Shown one piece after another: positions 36,066 to 45,199 of a DNA stretch of 64,000 nt. Origin of the DNA: Haliscomenobacter sp. GTDB taxonomy: Bacteria > Bacteroidota > Bacteroidia > Chitinophagales > Saprospiraceae. How positions within the stretch are numbered: the stretch's first letter is position 1; each line of letters begins with the position of its first letter. A model generated the notes under the pieces. The model ran no database searches. It saw only the letters and a list, made by a program, of their open reading frames with translations, and was not told where the DNA came from. The DNA is taken from the NCBI RefSeq assembly GCF_016718685.1, contig NZ_JADKCX010000003.1:106209-170208 (forward strand), in the 5' to 3' direction. The translations under genes and the position numbers were made by a program.

Positions 36066-37205
36066 TCACAAAGTTTGAGCGACATATTCCCGGGGCGAAA
36101 CCCCCGTCGCTTTTTTAAACGCCCGGTTGAAAGTGGCCTTGGAGTTAAAGCCGCTTTCCAGGCCAATCCCCAACAGCGAAAGGTGTGCCACGGCAGGATC
36201 AGCCATCAGGCTTTTCACCGCTTCCACCCGGTAAGTATTGACATAGTCGTTGAAGTTTTTTTCAAAAACCCGATTGATGGTAGCAGAAAGTATCGAGGTA
36301 TTGGTGCCCAGTCGACGCGCCAAATCCGCAAGCGCCAATTCCGGTTCCAGGTACATTTTTTCAGATTCCATCAAACGAGTCAATTGTTCTCGCCAGTGTT
36401 GCAGGTCTGCTTCGCTGAGTTTGTCGGTTTTGGCTACCTCTGGATTCGGAGCATTTTGGGTGGAGGGCTCAAAGACCAGTTGGCGGGCTTGGGTTTGGGT
36501 ATACCCTGCGATGCTGAGGTAATAAATCAGTCCAGCATTGAACAGTTCATCCCACCAGTCGTGCCAAAAATCCAGGTTCAGCCACAGGTCGATTAAAGTC
36601 ATACTCCAACCAATGACACTGGCCAAAAAATAGGCCAGTAAAAAATTGCGGAACCAGCCAAAACTCAGCAACTCCGGGTTAGAGAATTGGGTAGGCGACC
36701 AAGATCGATATTGATGGTACAACTGGTAGGCCCGATAAAAATACAGGGCAGTCAGCGTAAAAGACAAAATGGCTTCCAGGTATTGGATGCCCCAAGGAAA
36801 GTGTACCTCGGTTTTCCACCATTCAACAAAGTCAGGACCCTGAAAAAACACCAGCAAGTGATAGACAAGATAGAGGCTGAATGGGACCGCATGCCACATA
36901 TCCTGCCAACGCGGTTGCCAGTGCGTATTGAATTGACTTTTCAGGTAAAACCAGCTCAAGGCGGGGATCAATAAATTAAAGTTCCGAGGAAAAAACTCCA
37001 ATGTAGTCCACAAGATTTCAATCCCGGCAAAACCCAGCATATACTCCCAAATCTCGAAAGTGAATGCGGCGATCAACACGCCAAACAACCCATCTGACCA
37101 GCGTCCATGCCGCCACGCCCTTAGCCAGAACATACCTGCGTAAATCCAGCCTTGGATAAAAGCAAAAAGTAAAGGAGTAGAATAGATGTTGAAATTGAAT
37201 TGCAT
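36066..37205 (-). CDS. Membrane-anchored AraC-family regulator
   Basis: Start set at 37205 (MQFNFNIYSTPLLFAFIQGW), parallel to the regulator at 28172; an upstream ATG at 37250 adds 15 polar residues. About 379 residues: seven membrane helices, a linker, then the AraC domain (LALADLARRLGTNTSILSATIN, NFNDYVNTYRVEA, GFNSKATFNRAFKKATGVSPREY). The intact frame here shows what the damaged gene at 28172 should look like. The signal and target genes are unknown. Confidence 0.87.
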   Translation of the reverse strand: MQFNFNIYSTPLLFAFIQGWIYAGMFWLRAWRHGRWSDGLFGVLIAAFTFEIWEYMLGFAGIEILWTTLEFFPRNFNLLIPALSWFYLKSQFNTHWQPRWQDMWHAVPFSLYLVYHLLVFFQGPDFVEWWKTEVHFPWGIQYLEAILSFTLTALYFYRAYQLYHQYRSWSPTQFSNPELLSFGWFRNFLLAYFLASVIGWSMTLIDLWLNLDFWHDWWDELFNAGLIYYLSIAGYTQTQARQLVFEPSTQNAPNPEVAKTDKLSEADLQHWREQLTRLMESEKMYLEPELALADLARRLGTNTSILSATINRVFEKNFNDYVNTYRVEAVKSLMADPAVAHLSLLGIGLESGFNSKATFNRAFKKATGVSPREYVAQTL

Positions 37206-37265
37206 AGAGGCAGCTTGAATGTAGATTGATTCACTAGTGAATAAGTACAATGATGAACCAATTCC

Positions 37266-37964
37266 TCATATCCGAATCAAATAAAGGCTCTTTTCTTTGT
37301 CTACGGTCAGGATTAAAGATTCTTTGACCCGTTTGCCTTCCCAATAGGGCGCTTCACAACGGTACAATTTGGTGCCCACTGGGTAACTTACCCGATAAAC
37401 ACTACCCCAACTCAGCTTCCGGCTAAAACCTACGTTGAAATTTTGTTCGTCGCCGGGGATTTCAGCTCGGACGTACACCTGTTTGCCGATCATCGATTTA
37501 CCCGCTACTTTGAAGGTGACCATGTCTAAACCTGCTTTTTGTGCAAAGGTTTCCACTTCAGGTTGTTCTTTGATTTTTTCCAGGCGGTAAATTTCTTCAT
37601 ACTTTTCAGCCCAGGCCGCATCAAGCCATTGTTGGTGGCTGATTTCATAGGTTTTGCCAAGGTTGATTTTTTGGCCTGCATCTGCGGCAGTGACCACCCG
37701 AATAAGTTGCCACTTGGTTTTTCGTTGCTCATAAATGCGTGTACCTGAGGGCATGTTCACGGCATGGCTGCTGAGCCCACCCAAGTGATAGCCGTAGCCG
37801 CTGGCTTTAGATTGAGCATTATCGAAGTACCGAATATCGATGATTTTGGTGCTCAGCCCCGGATTAGCCAGGGTGAAGCTAACCCGAACCGGGTTGTTGG
37901 TACTTTGAGCAGTAAGTTGGAGGCTGAAAAAAAGCAGGGCGCATTGCGCAAAAATCTTGAACAT
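37266..37964 (-). CDS. Secreted protein of unknown function
   Basis: Signal peptide MFKIFAQCALLFFSLQLTAQ, then about 212 residues with two mirrored modules: VRVSFTLANPGLSTKIID...GTRIYEQRKTKWQLIRVV and VTFKVAGKSMIGKQVYVR...GTKLYRCEAPYWEGKR. Both pair a strand-rich head with a GTK/RxY turn, so an internal duplication is possible. I do not recognise the family. It lies 60 bases upstream of the AraC gene on the same strand. Confidence 0.7.
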   Translation of the reverse strand: MFKIFAQCALLFFSLQLTAQSTNNPVRVSFTLANPGLSTKIIDIRYFDNAQSKASGYGYHLGGLSSHAVNMPSGTRIYEQRKTKWQLIRVVTAADAGQKINLGKTYEISHQQWLDAAWAEKYEEIYRLEKIKEQPEVETFAQKAGLDMVTFKVAGKSMIGKQVYVRAEIPGDEQNFNVGFSRKLSWGSVYRVSYPVGTKLYRCEAPYWEGKRVKESLILTVDKEKSLYLIRI

Positions 37965-38056
37965 GGTGCAGCGTTTTTGAAGTGAATGAATGGTACAAAG
38001 ATTCGCTTCCTACCTGAGCTGAATGCTGCAAATCACGATTTGAGGCGCCTCAAAAA

Positions 38057-39352
38057 TTAGTTTGATGCTATTTTCCGTTCCACCCGGCGCAGTTTTTCTC
38101 CTGCTTCCCGTTCGATCCCTTGTATGGATGTTATAGTCATGCCACTGATTCCTTTTTCCTGCAAAAAAATGGACGCAGCGCTGACTTATAGTTGCAGAAA
38201 CACCCTGAAAATCTTCACTTTCCAACTCTAGCTGTAATTCCAGCGCGCCCACTTGCCTGAGGCGATAAGCCCGAAAACCCTCCGCACTCCGCGCAATCAC
38301 CCGGCAAATCAGATCTGGAAAAACCTTGATCATTCCGCCATTTTCCCCTGGAAATACTAGAATATCGTCCTCCCGACCCTCAATGCGCTCCAACGCCGTA
38401 AAGCAGGAACCACAAGGGCAGGGCTCGGTTTTTTTCACCAAAATATCGTTCAGCTCATAGCGCACGATCGGCTGGGAGCTACGGGTAAAATCGGTGATGA
38501 TGGGGATGAAGCGGGATTCGTCCAGGTATTTTTTTTCAAAAATGGCGATGTCCTCGTTCAGGTGCATGGTGCCATGGGCGCAGGTAACGGCCAGGAAACC
38601 TTCAGTGCATTGGTAGACTTCGCGGAGGGAACCGGAAATGTCTTTTGAATAAATTGTTTGTCCGCATCGTTCAGTACCTCCGCAAAAGAAATGAGTAAGT
38701 GTGGTTGGATGTTGATGCTGCCCGCCACTTGGCCTTCGGCAATTGCGCTCAGTATCGAAGGCTGGGCGGCCAAAATATGAGGTTGGAAATTGGCCAGCGC
38801 TACCAGCAGCTTTTCGATGGGTTGAAAAATATCAAAGAAGCGAAATTCCAGGCTAGCCGATTGCACCGAGCTGTACAAATTGCTGTTGGCCCGCAAAAAA
38901 AAAGCCACTTTTTGGCGCTTGAAGAACTTGATGGGCACCACTCTGCGTAAGACCATGGCCGTCCATTGCGCTCTTTCTATAGTGGAAACCAAAAAAAGGC
39001 CACGGGTACCGCTGGTTCCGGTGGATAAACCCACGGTTGCTCCCTTGAGCTCAGGGCTGAAGTCGCGGCCGAATTCAGCTTGTAGTGCCAGCTGCATGGC
39101 TTCTTCCCGCTGGATGCTCAAGGTGTTGATTTGGTCAAAATTGGCCATAAAGGCCGCTTTATTCATCAGGGGGAAATCGGCCAAGTCTGCTTCTTTTTGA
39201 GCCAGTTCTTGGTAAAAAGGGGAGCGTGTGAGTACTTTTTTCCTAAACCTATGCCATTTACGTTGCTGAAAACGCTCCAAAGCCTCCCGCTGCCGAAAGG
39301 TGCCGCGTAGGGTGTAGATGAATAGGAAATAAATGATTTTGAGTTTGAACAT
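38057..39352 (-). CDS. Adenylate-forming enzyme, phenylacetate-CoA ligase/F390 synthetase-like (two frameshifts)
   Basis: Reads from 39352 (MFKLKIIYFLFIYTLRGTFR) through the P-loop-like TVGLSTGTSGTRGLF and HILAAQPSILSAIAEGQ. A shift at the T-run 38643-38646 (one base added) restores QKDISGSLREVYQCTEGFLA, and the frame continues through RYELNDILVKKTEPCPCGS (three Cys, typical of this group) and RIEGREDDILVF. A second shift near 38190 restores SIFLQEKGISGMTITSIQGI and ends at 38057, about 430 residues. It resembles coenzyme F390 synthetase/PaaK-like proteins. It probably activates a carboxylate as an AMP ester; the substrate is unknown. The alpha/beta hydrolase gene is 54 bases upstream. Confidence 0.75.
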
Positions 39353-39354
39353 CT

Positions 39355-39406
39355 TTAACTTTTCAACCCTAAACTTTTCAACATTTCAACATTTCAACTT
39401 TCAACT
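39355..39406. repeat. Single-arm word repeat (TTTCAAC words)
   Basis: Words AACTTTTCAAC, ACATTTCAAC and CTTTCAACTTTAC fill the gap between the hydrolase and adenylate-forming genes. No complementary arm is seen, unlike the other sites. Confidence 0.6.
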
Positions 39407-40243
39407 TTACTTCGTGTACATAACCAGCGCCTCCTGCTCGTTGAGTATATCGTACAAGTGCTCGTGGTACTCCGGAAAATCGGGTAAGTTGTTGTGCCCG
39501 CCGCCTTCGATGGTGATGAGGGTGCTGCGGTCAGCGCTTATTTCGTGCAGGCGTTTGCCTTGGGCGTAGGAAATTAGGCGATCCTTATCGCCGTGGATGA
39601 TGAAAATCGGGCAAGTTACTTTTTTGAGGAATTGGTCGGTCCGCAAATGGTAACGCAGCAAATAGCGCAGGGGCAACCACCAGCCGTACCGGCGAATTTG
39701 GTGGTAAAAACTGAAATAAGGTGAATCCAGAATCAACATCCGGGGATCATTCCAGGAGGCCAATCTGGCGCCGATCCCACTGCCGAGAGAACGACCATAT
39801 ACGACGATCTGTTCTTCTGGGTACTCCTTGATCAGCCATTTGTATACCGTTTGGGCATCGTTCAGCAGGATACTTTCGGTGCGTCGGCCCTTACTTTTGC
39901 CAAAACCCCGGTAATCAATCATGAAAAAATCGTAACCATTGCTCACGAAGTCTTTGGCGAATTTGCCCCAACCTTTGAGACTGCGCGAGTTGCCTTTGAG
40001 GTAAAAAACGACCCCTTGTGAATTGGGCACCTTAAACTGCAGGGCATTGATCACCCCGCCATCTTCCATCTCAAAAGTATGTTCGGTGAAGGGGAAGGGA
40101 TAACGGTATTCAAAGTTTTTGGGCAACATTTCGGGCCGAAAGAAAAAGTAGTCCTGGAAAAAATAAAAGAACAAGCATAGCCCCCCGTAGATCACTACTG
40201 GCCAAAATAACAGATTCGCCCAAAAAAGAGGTGACAGCAGCAT
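39407..40243 (-). CDS. Membrane-anchored alpha/beta hydrolase
   Basis: A 278-residue hydrolase with one N-terminal membrane helix (about 5-31). Oxyanion-type YRGFGKSKG (111-119), nucleophile elbow GRSLG with Ser152, acid in HGDKDRLI (near 219) and His in GGGHNNLPD (near 249) give a full catalytic triad. It resembles ABHD13/BEM46-type membrane serine hydrolases. Upstream on the same strand is a gap to HemJ. Confidence 0.87.
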   Translation of the reverse strand: MLLSPLFWANLLFWPVVIYGGLCLFFYFFQDYFFFRPEMLPKNFEYRYPFPFTEHTFEMEDGGVINALQFKVPNSQGVVFYLKGNSRSLKGWGKFAKDFVSNGYDFFMIDYRGFGKSKGRRTESILLNDAQTVYKWLIKEYPEEQIVVYGRSLGSGIGARLASWNDPRMLILDSPYFSFYHQIRRYGWWLPLRYLLRYHLRTDQFLKKVTCPIFIIHGDKDRLISYAQGKRLHEISADRSTLITIEGGGHNNLPDFPEYHEHLYDILNEQEALVMYTK

Positions 40244-40300
40244 ACAATCGTAGGGGCATCCCTTTGTGGAAGCCCTGTTATTCCAAAAATGTAAAAATCA

Positions 40301-40848
40301 TCAAATATTCGGATTCCGTTCCCTCGCCTGTCGATACGCCCGCACACCCATCATCAGCAAAATCATAAAGCCAATGATACCTACCAGGGCCATCACAAAA
40401 TCCAGCGCATTGCGGTAAACCGCCAAGAGCACAATCGCCAACAGAAAAACCGTCGGCACTTCGTTGAACAATCGCCAGCGGTGGGAACTGAGCGTAAAAT
40501 CTCCGTTTTCCAGCTTGACAATCATTTTTTTGCACCACAGGTGGTAGCCAGTCAAGCCTAACAACAAGACCAATTTGATGTGCATCCAGGGGTTTACCTT
40601 GAGCCATTCCAGTCCATATATAAAAGCATGGCCAGGCCACAGATCCAGGTCAACATCATGGCCGGGTTACAAATGATCTTGTACACGCGCCATTCCATGC
40701 GATTGAACTGCTGGGTGAGGATGTCGCGTTTGGGTTGTTCGTCATCCTGGGCTTCGCGGTGGTACACAAACATGCGCACGAGGTAAAACATGCCCGCAAA
40801 CCAGGCCACAAAACCAACGATGTGTAAAGACTTGAATAATAATAACAT
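40301..40848 (-). CDS. hemJ: Protoporphyrinogen IX oxidase HemJ (one frameshift)
   Basis: A small four-to-five-helix protein of the HemJ/UPF0093 family: LLLFKSLHIVGFVAWFAGMFYLVRMFVYH, EWRVYKIICNPAMMLTWICG, then MHIKLVLLLGLTGYHLWCKK and FRLFNEVPTVFLL-like segments. The frame breaks at the A-run 40622-40625; one added base restores MLFIYGLEWLKVNPWMH, giving about 183 residues ending at 40301. It oxidises protoporphyrinogen IX in heme synthesis in bacteria that lack HemG/HemY. The rest of the heme pathway is not in this window. Confidence 0.85.
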
Positions 40849-40947
40849 TTATGGATGGGATTGATAAATTTCACTAAAATTACTGATTTCAATACAAATT
40901 CCAATCATAATTTAATCTAAATTGCCCATTGAACAACTTCTATCCTG

Positions 40948-41748
40948 ATGGACTTTCAAAAAGACGTGATTGAACGCAGCTACGAAAAACCCGTAGTGAT
41001 CGATTTTTGGGCCGAATGGTGTGGCCCTTGCCGGATTCTGGGACCCGTGATTGAAGAACTGGCACAAGAACAAGCCGATCTTTGGACACTGGTCAAAGTC
41101 GATACCGAAGCGTATCCCCAACTGGCCGAAGCCTTTGGCATTCGGGGCATTCCCAATGTAAAAATGGTGTACGAAGGCAAAGTAATTGCCGAATTTTCCG
41201 GTGCAATTCCCCGGGCACAAATCCAGAAATGGCTTGATACTCACCTGCCTCTCGTAGAAGCGGAAGAAGGTGAGGAAGAAGATGATTTAAATGCTTTGCT
41301 TGAAGCAGTATCCGCCGGAATACCGGGCGCTCTGGAGGCCTTGATTGAATTGGTGGAAGAAAATCCCGATATACTGATAGCCCGCCTGGCCTTGGCGCAA
41401 CAACTGGCTGTTCCTGATCCTGCGGCTGCTCGCCAGCTGATTCATGACATTCCTGCCGGGCATGAATTGGCCGAAGCCGCTGCGGACATTCGCATCATTG
41501 CCGATTGGATTCAAGCAGTGCCTTCCACCGCACATCCGGCTGCCAGTTTATTGGGCGAAGCCCAGACCCTGGCCATTGGCGGAGATTATGAAGGGGCCAT
41601 CAAAAAAATCATTGAGGCGGTCATGGTCGACAAAACTTACAACAATGACCAGCCCCGCAAAACGGCCATCGCCCTCTTTCGCAGTTGGGGTGTTCAACAT
41701 CCTTTGACGCTGAAGTACCGGAAGCGGTTTGATATGGCGCTTTATTGA
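40948..41748 (+). CDS. Thioredoxin-fold tetratricopeptide co-chaperone (CnoX/YbbN-like)
   Basis: A 266-residue protein. Residues 1-105 form a thioredoxin domain with active-site WCGPC (24-28), cis-Pro in RGIPNVKM, and an acidic linker (EAEEGEEEDD). The C-terminal 150 residues are helical repeats ending in a co-chaperone segment (LALAQQLAVPDPAAARQLI, AIGGDYEGAIKKIIEAVMVDK). The layout matches YbbN/CnoX. Unlike E. coli YbbN, both Cys are present. It probably protects or reduces clients in the cytoplasm. Confidence 0.87.
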   Translation: MDFQKDVIERSYEKPVVIDFWAEWCGPCRILGPVIEELAQEQADLWTLVKVDTEAYPQLAEAFGIRGIPNVKMVYEGKVIAEFSGAIPRAQIQKWLDTHLPLVEAEEGEEEDDLNALLEAVSAGIPGALEALIELVEENPDILIARLALAQQLAVPDPAAARQLIHDIPAGHELAEAAADIRIIADWIQAVPSTAHPAASLLGEAQTLAIGGDYEGAIKKIIEAVMVDKTYNNDQPRKTAIALFRSWGVQHPLTLKYRKRFDMALY

Positions 41749-41782
41749 GCTAAAAGCTAAAAGCGAATAGCTAAAGTGAAAG
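41749..41782. repeat. Left arm of a word repeat (AGCGAATAGC words)
   Basis: GCTAAAAGCTAAAAGCG and AATAGCTAAAGTGAAAGC follow the TGA stop of the thioredoxin gene directly. The expected right arm is missing; a G-rich block lies there instead. Confidence 0.6.
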
Positions 41783-41789
41783 CAAGTTG

Positions 41790-41940
41790 GGGCTCCCCGC
41801 GGGTCGCGCGCGGGGGGGGGGGGCCCGGGGGGCCGGCGGGGAGGGGGGGGAGGGGGGGGGGGGGGGGGGGGGGGAGGGGGGGGGGGGGAGGGCGAGGGGG
41901 TTTGCGAGGGGGGTGTGGGCAGAGGGGGAGGGCCCCAGCT
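41790..41940. other. G-run block over the 3' side of manC
   Basis: About 140 bases dominated by G runs, with two stretches of over 15 G. On the minus strand it would extend ManC with a proline-only tail, which no member of the family has. It directly follows a word-repeat arm. A consensus error is the most likely reading. Confidence 0.6.
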
Positions 41941-41953
41941 GGAAAAAAGTAAT

Positions 41954-43037
41954 TTAGAAAACCTGCTCCGAATTGATTGCCAATCGCTTCGGTTATTTTC
42001 TTGATTTCCTGTTCTTTAGACTTAGGATGGATGAGGAGGATATCCTCTTCATCCACCACAATATAATCTTCCAAATCGGTGATCACCACCAGTTTGTCTT
42101 TTGGTGCTCGCAGCAAACAGTTGTTTACATTGTGCAACAAATGTGGCCCCAGGTTCATCACATTATTTTGGGCATCTTGTTCAGCTTCCGAATGCAATGA
42201 CGCCCAGGTGCCCAAATCAGACCAACCAAAGCTGGAGGGAATCGTAAACACATTGTCTGCCTTCTCCATAATGGCGTAATCAATAGAAATGCTGAGGGTA
42301 TTGGGGTACACCCGATCGATGTAGGCTTGCTCGGTAGAGGTGTTGTAATGCTCCGGCTCGGCGTCCAGTACATCCAGGATTTCTTTGGCATGGCGGCTAA
42401 AAGCAGCCAAAAGATGCTCCACTTTCCAGATGAAAATACCCGCATTCCAAAGGTAATCACCACTGGCCAAAAAGGATTGAGCTTGTTCCAGCGGAGGTTT
42501 TTCGGTAAAACGAATCACCTGGTGTACTTCTCCTTCAACTGGGGCTTTTTGATAATTGATATAGCCGTAACCCGTATCTGGCCGGGTAGGCTGAATGCCC
42601 AAAGTCAGCAGTGCATTGTTTCGCTTGGTAAAATCCAACGCGGTACCCAGCGCTTCAATGAAGCGGGCTTCGTTGAGGATGATGTGGTCAGATGGCGCAA
42701 TCACCAAATTGGCCTCAGCGTTTAGCGCATTTAACTTAAGGGCAGTATAGGCTACACAGGGGGCGGTATTGTTGCGTGAAGGCTCGCAGAGGATTTGGTT
42801 GTCACTCAATTCTGGCAGGTGTTCCTTGACCAACTCGCGGTAAATGCCATTGGTGACCACAAAAATATTTTCAGCAGGACAAAGCGCTAAAAAGCGCTCG
42901 AAAGTCATGCGCAAGAGCGATTTTCCAATTCCCAGGATGTCCAAAAATTGTTTTGGGGTGGCGGTGCGACTGGCTGGCCAAAATCTTGAGCCAACTCCTC
43001 CCGCCATAATGGCTACGTAATTGTTATTGTTGGGCAT
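41954..43037 (-). CDS. manC: Mannose-1-phosphate guanylyltransferase
   Basis: About 360 residues of the GMP class. N-terminal nucleotide loop AIMAGGVGSRFWPASRTATPKQFL (9-32), with catalytic-type Lys29, then PSDHII, GYGYINYQKA, FTEKPPLEQA and WNAGIFIWK, and a C-terminal segment ending GNQFGAGF. I set the stop at 41954: removing one T from the TTTT run at 41958-41961 makes TAA. Without this the frame runs on into the G-block. It makes GDP-mannose from mannose-1-phosphate and GTP for glycans. No phosphomannomutase is nearby. Confidence 0.85.
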
Positions 43038-43100
43038 TTGTTTTCGTGGATTTTTGAAGGTGGCAAATAAACGGAGAAAACTAAGACAATAGTGTGAAGC

Positions 43101-45044
43101 CTATTTTTTAGGCGTCAAAAAAACACGCAATTCTTCCAAGCGATCGGTATTGAGCAAATCTACACCAGCCTGTCGGAGCGTTTCCCATACTTTTTCATTT
43201 TCTGGCGAAGCCCATAGGCGCAGTTTTTTACCTTCGGCGTGTACCCGTTTGACCAGGTCGTTCAGTTTTTGTTTTTCATCGGCGGGCATCTCTCCACTGC
43301 CCAACCATTTAAACTGATTGCGGTAATTATCGCTGATGATGGGCATCAGGGCTGGGGCGATCTTTTTCCCCAAATCGCCGGGACGGCCATCCAGTGTGGC
43401 ATACCGCATGGGTTGTTTGCTGAGTTTTTCAATAGGGCGATTGCCTGAAAGCACGATTTGCACGGGTGCCGTACTACATTTTTTGTTGGTACAATTCTGG
43501 AGGATATCGACGTAGCGTTGCAACACCTTTTCCAGCGCCAGATAGGTACTGTCCGCCGCCGTTTTGAGGTCGATGAACAAATAAAACGGATCAGTAAATC
43601 CAGCGTATACTTTTCCGCCCGTACGTTGGATGTGCGCACGTAAGGGGCGCAGGTACAACTGCTCCAGGGTACGTGCCGGATCGCGATAGAATGGCTTATG
43701 GTGGGCCACATACAAAGAATCTCCCATCAGGTAAACATCGGCCTCCACACTCGTAAAACCCTGTGCGAGTGCATCGTGCAGGGGGCGATTGTGCTCATAA
43801 TCGTTGTGGGCGTGGGCATTGCGCAGGGGCGCTACGGTTGCCAGTGCTGGCAGGTGAAAGGGCGCCACGGGTTGCGTCCAGGCTATTTCAAAATCACCGG
43901 GGAAATAAGGGTTGAATTTGTCCTTATTCGAACTGATTTTGGCACGAACAAACCATTCATCCCCCCGCAAAGTATAACTTACTGTAGCGGGATCATTTCC
44001 CTTGATGTTGATTTCTTTGAGCACCTCGCTTTGGGTTTTTCCTTTCAGCACGCCGATGAACTGAACCTTGTACTCGATACCTGGCTGGGTTTTGATGCGA
44101 AAAGCAATGGCTTGGCTGGATTGCGCCAAATCTTCAATTTCCACTCCCGTAGTGGCATAAAATTGCCCGGCCTCCATGGCCTCCACAATCGCTCCACCGT
44201 GCAACGAATCAGTACGCACCATCACCCAACCCCGCCCGGTATTTGCATATTTGAGTCCAAAAAAGAGATAATTGTGGCTATCGTCCGTAGCCAGGCCGTA
44301 CATCAAGGGTTGCCCGATTTGGACGTAATGTAAGTTGATTTGATCCCACATGGTTTCCAGGTTCACGTGGCTGCTGTCGCCGTAGTTGAATACGTCGGGG
44401 TGACCGTTGAAGACCTCAAAAAAACGTTCGTTTTTGAGTCCCTGCATGTCCTGGGTATTGATGGCAAAATGAAAATTGGGGTGGTTGATGTGAGGAAACA
44501 TCGGTTGCCCCGTGATGCGGCGCTGCGCCAATACCGCATCGATGTTGCTCTGCATCACTTCGGTTACGCTGTTGCCGCGTTGGACAGGGATAAAACCTTT
44601 GATGTTGGTGGCGTTCAGGTGAATGGGTTTGCCTGCATAGCTGGCCGATATTTCTTCGCTGGGCAAAATGAGGAAACGCCCCGCTTCCTGAAAAAGGGGC
44701 ACGTATTCTTTGAAGGTTTTGAGCCGCACGCCAAGGGAGTCTCCTCCCCGTTTTTCGTAGACGACCCACTCGGGGCCGTACTGGTGCAGGTAGCGCTCGA
44801 AGGCACGACGGCGCTCGGGAGCTTTGGGTATCCAGCGCCATTTTTCGCCGTCTTGTAGCGTGTTGTGGTCAGAAAGGCCCACAAAATGATAACCCGAAGC
44901 CTTGTACCAGGCCATGATCATTTCGGGGTAATCATCGCCGTCGCTCCACAGGGAGTGGGTGTGCAGGTTGCCTTTGTACCATTGTTGGGCATACAAGGGG
45001 GTGGTGATCCAGAGGAGGGTGCAGAGTAGGAGGAGGTTTTTCAT
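43101..45044 (-). CDS. Secreted PHP-domain plus phosphodiesterase-like fusion
   Basis: A 647-residue protein with a signal peptide (MKNLLLLCTLLWITTPLYAQ). Residues about 22-330 are a PHP metallo-phosphoesterase domain: HTH (28-30), D35, LSDHN (54-ish), FPHINHPNFHF, DDSHNY. After a linker (PALATVAPLR) a second domain begins at NAHAHNDYEHNRPLHDAL with GFTSVEADVYLMGDSLYVAHH, the glycerophosphodiester phosphodiesterase/PLC-like catalytic start (two His, Glu, Asp). Both domains keep their metal residues. It probably hydrolyses phosphodiesters in the periplasm or outside; the fusion is unusual. Confidence 0.83.
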   Translation of the reverse strand: MKNLLLLCTLLWITTPLYAQQWYKGNLHTHSLWSDGDDYPEMIMAWYKASGYHFVGLSDHNTLQDGEKWRWIPKAPERRRAFERYLHQYGPEWVVYEKRGGDSLGVRLKTFKEYVPLFQEAGRFLILPSEEISASYAGKPIHLNATNIKGFIPVQRGNSVTEVMQSNIDAVLAQRRITGQPMFPHINHPNFHFAINTQDMQGLKNERFFEVFNGHPDVFNYGDSSHVNLETMWDQINLHYVQIGQPLMYGLATDDSHNYLFFGLKYANTGRGWVMVRTDSLHGGAIVEAMEAGQFYATTGVEIEDLAQSSQAIAFRIKTQPGIEYKVQFIGVLKGKTQSEVLKEINIKGNDPATVSYTLRGDEWFVRAKISSNKDKFNPYFPGDFEIAWTQPVAPFHLPALATVAPLRNAHAHNDYEHNRPLHDALAQGFTSVEADVYLMGDSLYVAHHKPFYRDPARTLEQLYLRPLRAHIQRTGGKVYAGFTDPFYLFIDLKTAADSTYLALEKVLQRYVDILQNCTNKKCSTAPVQIVLSGNRPIEKLSKQPMRYATLDGRPGDLGKKIAPALMPIISDNYRNQFKWLGSGEMPADEKQKLNDLVKRVHAEGKKLRLWASPENEKVWETLRQAGVDLLNTDRLEELRVFLTPKK

Positions 45045-45199
45045 GGCAGTGGTTTGGGTTTCAATGCCTAAAGGTCTGCAATTGTTAGGAAAAGGCGAAC
45101 TTGGAGAATATTATTTTTTGTTTGTGATGCTTATTTGAAAAATTCGAGATGACGAACTGTTGATGACAATGTTTATGTTTGTTCCTTAAACCAAACCAA

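Noticed and set aside
41757..41953. Proline-rich C-terminal extension of ManC
   Set aside because: It is read from the G-run block. ManC proteins end near GNQFGAGF, and removing one T there makes a stop.
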